DNA from: Chitiniphilus eburneus
GTDB taxonomy: Bacteria; Pseudomonadota; Gammaproteobacteria; Burkholderiales; Chitinibacteraceae
Direction of reading: 5' to 3'
Assembly: GCF_005048205.1 (NCBI RefSeq)
Contig: NZ_SUMF01000011.1
Coordinates: 39,952-103,951 of the forward strand
DNA: 64,000 bases
The notes under the pieces are model-generated. The model had not been told where the DNA came from. It searched no databases and saw nothing but the letters and a program-made list of their open reading frames with translations. A program made the translations under genes and the position numbers. Positions within the stretch are counted from its first letter, which is position 1; each line of letters starts with the position of its first letter. This document shows positions 34,587 through 42,000 of this stretch, piece after piece.

Positions 34587-35189
34587 TCAGCGTTCGCCCG
34601 CGAGGTGCAGCAGTTCGTTGAGCTGGGCCGGAGAATGGATGTCGAGTTTCTTGCCAAGATTGAGGCGGTGGGTTTCGACAGTGCGATAGCTGGTGCCCAA
34701 TTGCTGGGCGATCTGCTTGGCCGACAGGCCGTCCGCCACCAGCGCCAGAACTTCGCGCTCGCGCGGGGTCAGCGTCTGCAAACGGATGCGATGCGCCAAT
34801 ACCTGCTCCTTCCCTTTGACGGCCGTGGCGATGGCCTGCGCAATCGCGGCAATCAGTTCGCTGGCCGGCTGGCCTTTTTCCAGAAAATTGACCGACCCTT
34901 CGCGCATGGCGCTGACCGCCAGCGGCACGCTGCCCTGTGCGGTGAGCATGATGAAAGGTGTCTGCACCGGTCTTGCCGCCAGCGCCCGCAGCACATCCAT
35001 GCCGTTCAGGCCCGGCATGTGATAATCGCAAACGATGCACGCCAGCGACAGCCCACTCACCGCGACCAGGAATTCGGCCGCGCTACCAAAAGAATGGACG
35101 TGATAGCCTGCCGCATCCAGCTGAAAGCTCAAGGCATCGAGCAGCTCGGCGTCATCGTCGATCAGGGCAATTTCGTCTCGTGCAGCCAC
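34587..35189 (-). CDS. FixJ/NarL-type response regulator
   Basis: The 200-residue protein has an N-terminal receiver (phospho-acceptor D55 in CIVCDYHMPG; acidic DDD at 11-13). A C-terminal LuxR-type helix-turn-helix follows (LTPREREVLALVADGLSAKQ, then VETHRLNLGKKL). The start is a GTG with AGGA eight bases upstream; no ATG fits. One receiver position is unusual: the Lys switch region reads NFLEKGQP, with the Lys kept. The sensor kinase gene is divergent, with only 17 bases between the two start codons, so their promoters overlap each other's coding DNA. Confidence 0.85.
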   Translation of the reverse strand: MAARDEIALIDDDAELLDALSFQLDAAGYHVHSFGSAAEFLVAVSGLSLACIVCDYHMPGLNGMDVLRALAARPVQTPFIMLTAQGSVPLAVSAMREGSVNFLEKGQPASELIAAIAQAIATAVKGKEQVLAHRIRLQTLTPREREVLALVADGLSAKQIAQQLGTSYRTVETHRLNLGKKLDIHSPAQLNELLHLAGER

Positions 35190-35206
35190 TGCAAAATCCT
35201 CGTACC

Positions 35207-36882
35207 GTGAAACGCTGGCAGGTCGTTCCCATTTCCTGGGCGCTGCTGATATTGGGCATCGTGTTATCCGCGCTCGGCGCCTGGCAAATCGGGCGCCAGC
35301 TCGACCGTGACGCCAAAGCCGCTTTCGACGAGTCGGGCCAACTGGCAAAAACAGCCATCGCACGGCGCCTGCAAGACTATCAGGCGGTGCTATCCAGTCT
35401 GCAAGGCCTCTACAACACGTATGGACTGGTTTCACAGCAGGAAGCCGAGCGTTTTCTGGCCCAGATCCAGCATTCAGACACAGTTGGCACCAATCGTCTG
35501 CCCGGCATCACGTTGCTCGACTATCTGGCGGCATCAACCGGGACCAGCGATCAGACGCAACCGGTCTATCACCCACCGCTGAATGCATTTACACCGAATG
35601 GTCAGCAGTCCACCGCCAACGCAACAATCACGCTGCAATTGCTCAACGGGAATCCCAGCATCAATCGTTTTGGCCGCATGGCCACCGTGCGTGGCCCTGG
35701 CGAATCGAGCAATCCTGGGCTGGCGTTACGGCTGCCAGTGTATCGCGCGGGAGCGCGTCTCGAAACGGCGGCCGAGCGACAACGGGCCTATCTGGGCACC
35801 GTCGGGGCCTGGTTCGATATCCCGTGATATTTCATGAAGCCATGGGGAGTGCAATCCATCGGCAATTGCGGCTGCAATTGTTCATGGATGCGCCAGCGCA
35901 GGCCGCGGGAGAAGCCATGCGCCGTATCCCGCTCTTCGACAGCCAGCCGGGTCCGACCGATGCCGCAACCTGGACGCAACACCACTCATTGCCCTTTGCG
36001 GGACATGAACTGCCGCTGACCATCAGCAGCCAGCCCGAGCATTGGCAACGCCAGCGCTGGCTGAGTAGCGCCGTGCTCCTGGCCGGGATAGCGCTCTCGG
36101 TACTGGTGTTCCTGCTGGTGCGGCAAAAGCTGGAACGCCGGCTGGCCGAACACCGTCTCGAACTGGCGCACTATTCGCGGGTGATCACCCTGGGTGAAAT
36201 GTCCTCGGCCATCGCGCACGAACTGCGCCAGCCGCTGGCCGCCATCCTCGCCTACCTCGATGGTTGCCAGCGCAAGCTGCACCACCAGCGGCTCGAGGCC
36301 GGCGAGTTGCAAACGATCCTGGAAAAATCAGCCACCCAGGCCGAGCGCGCGCAAAGCATCATTGCCCGGGTTCAGGCGGCGGTGAAACGCGAAAAGGACA
36401 GCGCTCAGCCTCGGCAACAGATCCGGTTGCATACGCTGTTGGGGCATGTCCTCGCCCTTGCCCATGGCGAGGCGCAACAGGCGGGCGTCACGCTGGAAGT
36501 ACAGGCAGTGCCGGACCATGCGCTGCTGGTTGCCGCCATGGATGTCGAACTGATCCTGCTCAACCTTATCCGCAACGCCATCCAGGCTACCCAGGGCCAG
36601 CCGGGTGCATGGGTCGGCCTCATCTGCCACCCCGAGCAGGACCGGCTACAGATTGAAGTCCGGGACAATGGGCCCGGCATCAGCGACACGATCATGGCCA
36701 CACTCTTTGAAGCCCACCGGACCAGCAAGGAAGATGGCACCGGCATGGGCTTGCGCCTGAGCCGGTTCCTCGCCGAGGCCAACGCCGCGACGCTAACGGC
36801 TGGCAGGAATACGCCACGCGGCAGCGTATTCATACTGACGTTGCCGACCACGCTGGTGGATCGAACAAGCCAACTGGCCTGA
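35207..36882 (+). pseudogene. CHASE-type sensor histidine kinase, split by a frameshift
   Basis: Two frames together give one FixL-like kinase. Frame one (35207-35827, GTG start) encodes a membrane segment (about 10-28) and the first half of a CHASE-like periplasmic domain. It stops in AWFDIP-TGA. Frame two (35824-36882) continues from VIFHEAMGSAIHRQ with the rest of the domain, a second membrane segment (WLSSAVLLAGIALSVLVFLL), HisKA with SSAIAHELRQPLAA, and HATPase with NLIRNAI and DNGPG. The frames overlap as GTGA. Frame two alone would lack a signal, so a one-base change (or sequence error) is likelier than two genes. It is divergent from its probable partner regulator. Confidence 0.7.
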
Positions 36883-37060
36883 CTCGGGACATTCGAGGGA
36901 AGCGCCCGCTCGCTGCTTTAGCGGGCCAAGCCGGTTCCTCTGTTGAATGCAATGCCGTTGGGTAGCCGAGGCACGGTGGCCATGCGGTGCTTTACGCTAA
37001 GCTGATGCTGGAATCTGTCAGATCAATTCCAACGTCAGCCCCCTATCCAGAGGAAGTGTC

Positions 37061-37561
37061 ATGTCGTTCACTACGCTGCAATCGCTTTTTGCCTACAAAG
37101 CGTGGGCCAATCGGGAGTTGTTCGAGCTACTGGCAACACTATCGCCAACTCATGCCGAGCAACTTCACGTCTGCATCCGTACGCTGAACCACATTTACGT
37201 TGTTGATCGGATCTTCCGTGCGCATCTGAGCGACGAAAGTTGCCCATTCGACGCCACCAACACCCAGGACACGCCGTCCCTCAGCCAACTACGCAGCGAT
37301 GTCGAGACAACAGATGCCTGGTACGCAAGCTATGTGGCCACGCTTACCGGGCCGGCGCTATCTGAAGTATTGACTTTCACATTCACCGACGGCGACACAG
37401 GGCGAATGAGCCGGGAAGAGATCCTGCTGCACGTCATTACTCACGGCGGATATCACCGGGGCAATGTAGGCCAGGTGCTTAAGCCAATCGCGGTTGCTCC
37501 CCCTCGCGATATCTACACCAAGTTTCTGCATACCAGCGAACCCACGCGCAGAAAGGCCTGA
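37061..37561 (+). CDS. DinB-family protein
   Basis: The 166-residue four-helix protein matches the DinB/YfiT family of metal-binding enzymes (thiol transferase-like). The likely metal ligands are H48 in LNHIYVVDRIF and two His in HVITHGGYHRGNV near residue 130. It begins MSFTTLQSLFAYKAWANREL. GGAAG before the ATG serves as ribosome site. No link to neighbours is visible. The substrate is unknown. Confidence 0.85.
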   Translation: MSFTTLQSLFAYKAWANRELFELLATLSPTHAEQLHVCIRTLNHIYVVDRIFRAHLSDESCPFDATNTQDTPSLSQLRSDVETTDAWYASYVATLTGPALSEVLTFTFTDGDTGRMSREEILLHVITHGGYHRGNVGQVLKPIAVAPPRDIYTKFLHTSEPTRRKA

Positions 37562-37782
37562 CTCCGGCCGCGAACATTGATTACCTCGCGCACCGCTTGC
37601 GGGCCGCGTTTCATGGCTTCCCCGGAGGTGGGATCGAGCCGCGCGAATTCCTGGGGCGGTCGTCGATCACGCTGCCCGAAAGCCCTTCGTGGCCGTCTCC
37701 CTCAATTCTGGCGTGTTGCAGGGTGGATGCCTGTTTTGGGTTCGCCGAGCATAGGCGGGCCAAGGAATCAAAACTTGACAAG

Positions 37783-37825
37783 AAAAGCTGGCGCACCGTC
37801 ACTCTGATCGGCACGCCAGCTTTTT
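37783..37825. terminator. Bidirectional terminator
   Basis: AAAAGCTGGCG and CGCCAGCTTTTT form an 11-bp stem with a 20-base loop between the convergent DinB and secreted-protein genes. Nothing else is seen in 37562-37782. Confidence 0.6.
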
Positions 37826-37865
37826 GATCGATCTAAAGTAATATCCCGACCAATGACTTTTCTTG

Positions 37866-38603
37866 TTACAGGCTGGGTTTGTTATTGGCTTGTTTGTCTT
37901 TCTTTTGTTGCTCCAGAGCCGCTTTCTTTTCACTTTCCCCGGTAAGCTGACTGTACATGGTGGCGATGTCAAAAATCGCAACGTCAAGTGAGCTAGTCAA
38001 CTGCATATTGTATTCGTCCACGCTTCGACGATTTTTCAGAATGTCGTGGCCTGCAGCGTCCACTTTAATGAAGTAGCTGCACTTGTCGCCAAATTTTGTT
38101 GGCGCAACTTCCACGGCCGTATATGAATATTTTTCAGAAGAACACTCATTCGAGGTTTTTGTCAGACCGCTCTTTGAATATTCCCAAGACATATGAAGCC
38201 GATTCTCGTAGCTTCCATTGTTTCCCTTGGAGTCGTCAAGCGTTCCAGCAGCTCCATATTTTTCTTTCAACGCCGCGATCAGATTTTTGAAAGAAACTTG
38301 GTTGCCTTCCTTTGGTCTTTGATTGCGCACCACACCCCAGATGGTGTTTTTGTCAGTAACAAAAATAAAAAACTCATCAGATGGCTTGCGTTCTTTTTGA
38401 TTGTTTGTGGCATACATGTATTGCAGCTTGCCATCATTGCCTTTGACTTCAATAATGGCATAGGCACTATTTACTGCTTTAAGCTTGCCTTTCAAGGCGT
38501 TTGCAGAGTATGGGTCACCTATTTTAATTCCAGATATATCCGGCGCGGCAAATGCGGCAGAAGAAAACAACAAAAAGGATAGTATGATACTTTTGATTTT
38601 CAT
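37866..38603 (-). CDS. A+T-rich secreted protein, function unknown
   Basis: The 245-residue protein has a signal peptide (MKIKSIILSFLLFSSAAFAA). It is rich in Lys, Ser and Asn and carries two cysteines (SNECSSEKY and GDKCSYF). The middle part has IKIGDPYS, YAIIEVKGNDGKLQYMYATN and NLIAALKEKYG, similar in style to small periplasmic proteins of unknown function. The base composition is much more A+T-rich than the core genes, suggesting transfer. The C-terminus is a charged helix ending NNKPSL. Confidence 0.6.
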   Translation of the reverse strand: MKIKSIILSFLLFSSAAFAAPDISGIKIGDPYSANALKGKLKAVNSAYAIIEVKGNDGKLQYMYATNNQKERKPSDEFFIFVTDKNTIWGVVRNQRPKEGNQVSFKNLIAALKEKYGAAGTLDDSKGNNGSYENRLHMSWEYSKSGLTKTSNECSSEKYSYTAVEVAPTKFGDKCSYFIKVDAAGHDILKNRRSVDEYNMQLTSSLDVAIFDIATMYSQLTGESEKKAALEQQKKDKQANNKPSL

Positions 38604-39061
38604 ATATTCGTTCTTTCTTCTAAATTAGTTGGCGTTCAATGCGAATTGAATTCTAAAATCTGATAAGCACGCACCAATATTTCGCAAGCTGTTGCGCGAT
38701 AGAAATAATACAGTAAGTTATGACAATGTACACTTCCTGTGCATAAATGCGACAGCGCCAACCTGTATTCAAGACAATGGATCTGCTGCGCATGCTGGAA
38801 CGGACGCGGTGGCTATTCGAGGATTTCGCGGATCTGCTGGATGGCCATCAAGCCGAAGCCGCCCACGGCTGCATACCACCTGGAGCGCCCGATGTCGTGG
38901 GCGGCAGCCTACGTGCGCACAACCCACGTCAACAGCGGTAAGACAGCAAGGCTCATCTCGCCACTTACCGCCTGATTCGCGCTGGGGATGCGCATTTCGC
39001 GCAGAGTACCTGCACATGGCGGGAACGCTGCTGGATGTGATCCGGCAGCGACGCGTTTAGG
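38604..39061. other. Gap with a possible gene remnant
   Basis: The first 150 bases are A+T-rich and may hold the promoter of the minus-strand gene. A plus-strand frame (about 38777-38941) reads MDLLRMLERTRWLFEDFADL. It looks coding in composition but ends early and continues only in other frames, so it may be a decayed gene. No family is recognised. Confidence 0.35.
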
Positions 39062-39463
39062 TCAATGCACCACGTTGTTCCGGAAATAGACGTAAGTGTT
39101 GCCGCCGGAGGACTCATATACCCACTGGACGTGGCCACCATTGTCGTTGATGTGATCCGGGGCCCCGAAGGCACGCCGCACATGGCTTGGGCTCATGCCC
39201 TTCAACACCAGGCCCCGCTCGGCCGCATCGGCGTAGAGACGCTGGATATTGTACTGATCCGTCTCCATTTTCAGGCGTACCGCGTTGTCGATATCGACGG
39301 GAGGCGCCTTGGCCTTCACTTGCTCCTGCGTGCCACCAACCCCGCCAGGGGCTGCGCATGGCAGATCGCTGAAAGTTATTTTTCCTTCGGTATCGGTGCA
39401 TTTGAAAACAGCGTGGGCACAGGGGCTTAACGCCAGCATAGCCAGAATGAAAACGGTGCGCAT
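39062..39463 (-). CDS. DUF4124-type secreted protein
   Basis: The 133-residue protein has a signal peptide (to CAHA). It then shows the DUF4124 pattern VFKCTDTEGKITFSDLPC, common in betaproteobacterial periplasmic proteins. The C-terminal part (GLVLKGMSPSHVRRAFGAPD, then YVYFRNNVV) resembles the SmpA-like end seen in this family. The function is unknown. The start ATG lacks a strong ribosome site. Confidence 0.75.
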   Translation of the reverse strand: MRTVFILAMLALSPCAHAVFKCTDTEGKITFSDLPCAAPGGVGGTQEQVKAKAPPVDIDNAVRLKMETDQYNIQRLYADAAERGLVLKGMSPSHVRRAFGAPDHINDNGGHVQWVYESSGGNTYVYFRNNVVH

Positions 39464-39544
39464 GATAACCTGTCTTTATTAGTCAGGTATAAATGCTACT
39501 CCCGAATGCAATTGCCAGGCCAAGCAAGCGAAGTTGGGCCCTAC

Positions 39545-39660
39545 TCCATCCCCCCCACTGACGGCGATGATGCGACCAATGTTTTGCAACGCGTCCAGGT
39601 GTTCAGCGGGAATGCGCCGTGCTGGATTTCACCACGCCGATGCCACCGAGGTGGCGGGCA
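39545..39660 (-). pseudogene. Relic of an S24 prophage repressor 3' end
   Basis: Read on the minus strand this reproduces the last residues of the repressor at 5694-6401: RRIPAEHLDELQIIGRIVAVSGGM there, with AEHLDALQNIGRIIAVSGG here. The DNA match includes TGTTCAGCGGGAATGCGCC against TGTTCGGCAGGAATGCGCC. Coding similarity is lost beyond about 39630 after a deletion. It shows that a second, related prophage once sat here. Confidence 0.7.
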
Positions 39661-39739
39661 GCGATGCAGATGGAACATGCGCAGTCATTCACATCAGATC
39701 GTTTTGCTCGGGCTTCAAACAAGTCGCAGCGTAGCGCCG

Positions 39740-40015
39740 GGGAATGTCGGCCGAAAGAAAAAGCATCGAATAGATGCGGGTCAATGATTGTCCCGCTTCA
39801 AGGACTCCATGATCTTCAGGGCTGCGTGCCGCGTCTTGGGTGCTTTGCAGGGCCGATCCCAGGCGGTCAGGACCTCGAAGAGGTCGGCAATGGCCATCAT
39901 GCATGCACTCCAGCTCATCTCATCGCGCTTCAGCGCCGCGGATAGCCCCGGCCGCCCACGGTTTCGTGATGCGCGCCAGCGATTTCCGTCAGTCCACGCA
40001 GGTGCTTCGGTAGGG
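39740..40015 (-). pseudogene. Relic of an HD-GYP phosphodiesterase domain
   Basis: The minus strand reads LRGLTEIAGAHHETVGGRGYP, then after a frame change LKRDEMSW and MMAIADLFEVLTAWDRPCKA, then a second shift at NH/IDPHLFD. This is the GYP half of an HD-GYP c-di-GMP phosphodiesterase (usual form HHEKMDG-GYP, IMAIADIFEALTA-DRPYK, DNHIDP-LF). Two frameshifts, an in-frame stop and a missing N-terminus show it is dead. Confidence 0.7.
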
Positions 40016-40061
40016 GCAACGTTGAAGGTCGATTCATCCTCAGGTCGCCCCTTATGTCCTG

Positions 40062-40588
40062 TTACTGCGCTTCCTCGGTCTGCTGCTGGGCATTGAACTC
40101 CTCGGTCGCCTCTCTCACCACCGTTGCCACCTTGCCCATCATCGGCACCAGCCGGCTTTGCAGTATCCCCGAGATGTTCTGCAACACCAGCGGCATCTTG
40201 TCGACCAGCGCCTGTCCCGCCGGGGTCTTGTAGAAGGCGATCAGACCGTCGATTTCCTCCTGGGTGAAGGTGTCGCGATACAGCTTGATATAGTCCGGCT
40301 TCAGTGGTCCCAGGTGAGGAACTCGCTCATGATCTGGTGCAGCTTCGGCTCCAGTGACACGAACAGCCGGGTGGCTTTTTCCTTTTCCTCGGGATTCAGG
40401 TTCTGGGCATCGATGCCCGCATCGAATGCGCTGCGCATGGTGCCGTCCACCTGGGCCAGCGCCCCTTTCAGCAATTGCTCCGACTTCGTCACGGCAAGCA
40501 GTTCTTCCACCGAGCGCTCGCTGGGCGGCGCGGCAATGCATGCGGTGGACAACACCAACAGGGCAGTTGCAAGGAGGCTTTTTTTCAT
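40062..40588 (-). pseudogene. DUF2059 secreted protein, frameshifted
   Basis: The frame starts with a signal peptide (MKKSLLATALLVLSTACIAA) and a DUF2059-like helical region, then stops at EFLTWDH near 40301. One base on, the second frame continues LKPDYIKLYRDTFTQEEIDG and LIAFYKTPAGQALVDKMPLV to the normal end. The span of 527 bases is one short of a whole number of codons, so a single-base deletion near 40305-40312 explains it. Either a recent mutation or a sequence error. Confidence 0.75.
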
Positions 40589-40653
40589 GGGAATCCACCA
40601 GGAAGAGGGACCGGACCGATAAGCATAGCCGGAACGCTGTCCGGATTGCGGGA

Positions 40654-41235
40654 TCAGAGCGGCGCCGCGTTCATCACGTCGGGCGTGCACTGGTTGCGTA
40701 CGATGGCGGCGGGGTTGCCAGCCACTACCGAATAAGGCGGGATATCGTCGGTGATAAAAGCGCCGCCACCGATCCGGCTACCCCGACCGATGGTGACGCC
40801 CCCGACGATGATGGCGTTCGGCCCGACCCAGACTTCGTCCTCCAGCACCGGAAAACCAGTTACCCGCTCGCCATCGCGCGCGATGCGGTCGCGACGGCCC
40901 AGCGTCACGCCGTGAAACAGCGTGACGTTGTTACCGATCCGTGCCCCCTGATTGATCACCAGCCCCCAGCCATGCGTCAGGGCCAACCCGCCACCGGCAT
41001 CGGTGCGCCAGGGGAAATCCATGGCGGCGCTGTGGGTGGCCCAGCGGTGCAGCAGTTTGAAGACCGGCAAAGTGATCCGGGCCATCCCCTTCCCGGCCGC
41101 CACGCCCTGGCACAGCCGCATCGTGACCACGACGCGGAAATTGCGACGCGAAACGAATCCCTTCAGCAGGCAGCCGATGCTGAATCGCCCGTACTGGCGG
41201 TGGGTGTCGGCCTTCAAGGCATTCCAGGGGGTCAT
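40654..41235 (-). CDS. Hexapeptide-repeat serine O-acetyltransferase-like protein
   Basis: The 193-residue protein ends with left-handed beta-helix repeats (INQGARIGNNVTLFHGVTLG, then VWVGPNAIIVGGVTIGRGSR), similar to the CysE/sugar-O-acetyltransferase group. The catalytic-type His is in LFHGVTLG. The N-terminal helical part is shorter than in CysE, so the substrate could be a sugar or polysaccharide precursor. GGAG lies before the ATG at 41235; open frame upstream of it has no support. It stands alone, divergent from the norB region. Confidence 0.75.
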   Translation of the reverse strand: MTPWNALKADTHRQYGRFSIGCLLKGFVSRRNFRVVVTMRLCQGVAAGKGMARITLPVFKLLHRWATHSAAMDFPWRTDAGGGLALTHGWGLVINQGARIGNNVTLFHGVTLGRRDRIARDGERVTGFPVLEDEVWVGPNAIIVGGVTIGRGSRIGGGAFITDDIPPYSVVAGNPAAIVRNQCTPDVMNAAPL

Positions 41236-41514
41236 CCGTGTCTCCGGGTTATCGTGGGTCGGCCATTCTATCGGCCATCGCAAGATGCATGAAATGGCCA
41301 GATCATCCTTGCCAAGGCTACAAAATATCCGTTTCGGCCTGGCGACAGCCAACCTCTGGCCCGCTGGAACCCACTGGCCGTCGGTGAAGGCGCGATACGG
41401 TTCACCTGGGTGCCGCAACGGCGTTGGCGTGACATGCGCTGAGGGTTGAGCCTGCGGCCCCTTCTTCCGGCGCCATGGCGCATTCGAGCACTCCGGATCG
41501 CCTCGGCCACCCAT

Positions 41515-41645
41515 GGTAATTGTCACCCCAAAAGGTGAAATATACCTTTCCCAACCAAGGTCATTTTCACCCGAAGGTAACGTTAAGGCGTGGATTTGCT
41601 GGCTTGCAGCGATGGCATGGGTGTTGCTCAAAGGTAATCTCAACC
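41515..41645 (+). promoter_or_regulatory. Four GGT-N7-ACC elements upstream of norB
   Basis: GGTAATTGTCACC (41515-41527), GGTGAAATATACC (41534-41546), GGTCATTTTCACC (41559-41571) and GGTAATCTCAACC (41633-41645) share a GGT-N7-ACC dyad with A+T-rich centres. The second extends to the 19-bp AAAGGT-N7-ACCTTT. A near-match GGTAACGTTAAGG lies at 41576-41588. An NO-responsive regulator such as NsrR is the obvious candidate, by context only. Confidence 0.6.
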
Positions 41646-41657
41646 AAGGAGACCACG

Positions 41658-41972
41658 ATGAACCTGCCGGACCGCCACACGAGGCGGACTGCCTGCGACA
41701 CCGATATCGCCACGGCGCCCGCTTCTCGTCACCGGCCCGATTTTCGCTGCGGCACCTTGCCCGGCGAAGCCTGGCTTCGCGATCCCGATGTGGTCTTACG
41801 CAGCGCGATGGCGAAGCAAGGGACCGGTGATTCGATGACCTCCCTGGGCGCCCACAAGAGCCCGCGCGTGCCCGATGGCGGCACACCGCCCCCACCAACG
41901 CCAATGCCAATGCCAATGCCGTACCTCCACCTGAAAAACAACATGCTGTTCTTTACCAACCCGCAGGCCTGA
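41658..41972 (+). CDS. Hypothetical protein in the norB operon
   Basis: The 104-residue protein begins MNLPDRHTRRTACDTDIATA. An AAGGAG ribosome site lies seven bases before the ATG, and it ends 28 bases before norB, so it is probably the first gene of the norB transcript. It contains a Pro/Met repeat (PPPPTPMPMPMP) before a hydrophobic LHLKNNMLFFTN end. No membrane helix or known domain is visible. A leader or small accessory protein is possible. Confidence 0.55.
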   Translation: MNLPDRHTRRTACDTDIATAPASRHRPDFRCGTLPGEAWLRDPDVVLRSAMAKQGTGDSMTSLGAHKSPRVPDGGTPPPPTPMPMPMPYLHLKNNMLFFTNPQA

Positions 41973-42000
41973 CCGCTGCCCATTCCGACGAGACAACGCC

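Noticed and set aside
37577..37807. 76-codon frame after DinB
   Set aside because: No ribosome site, no family, and it runs into the bidirectional terminator.
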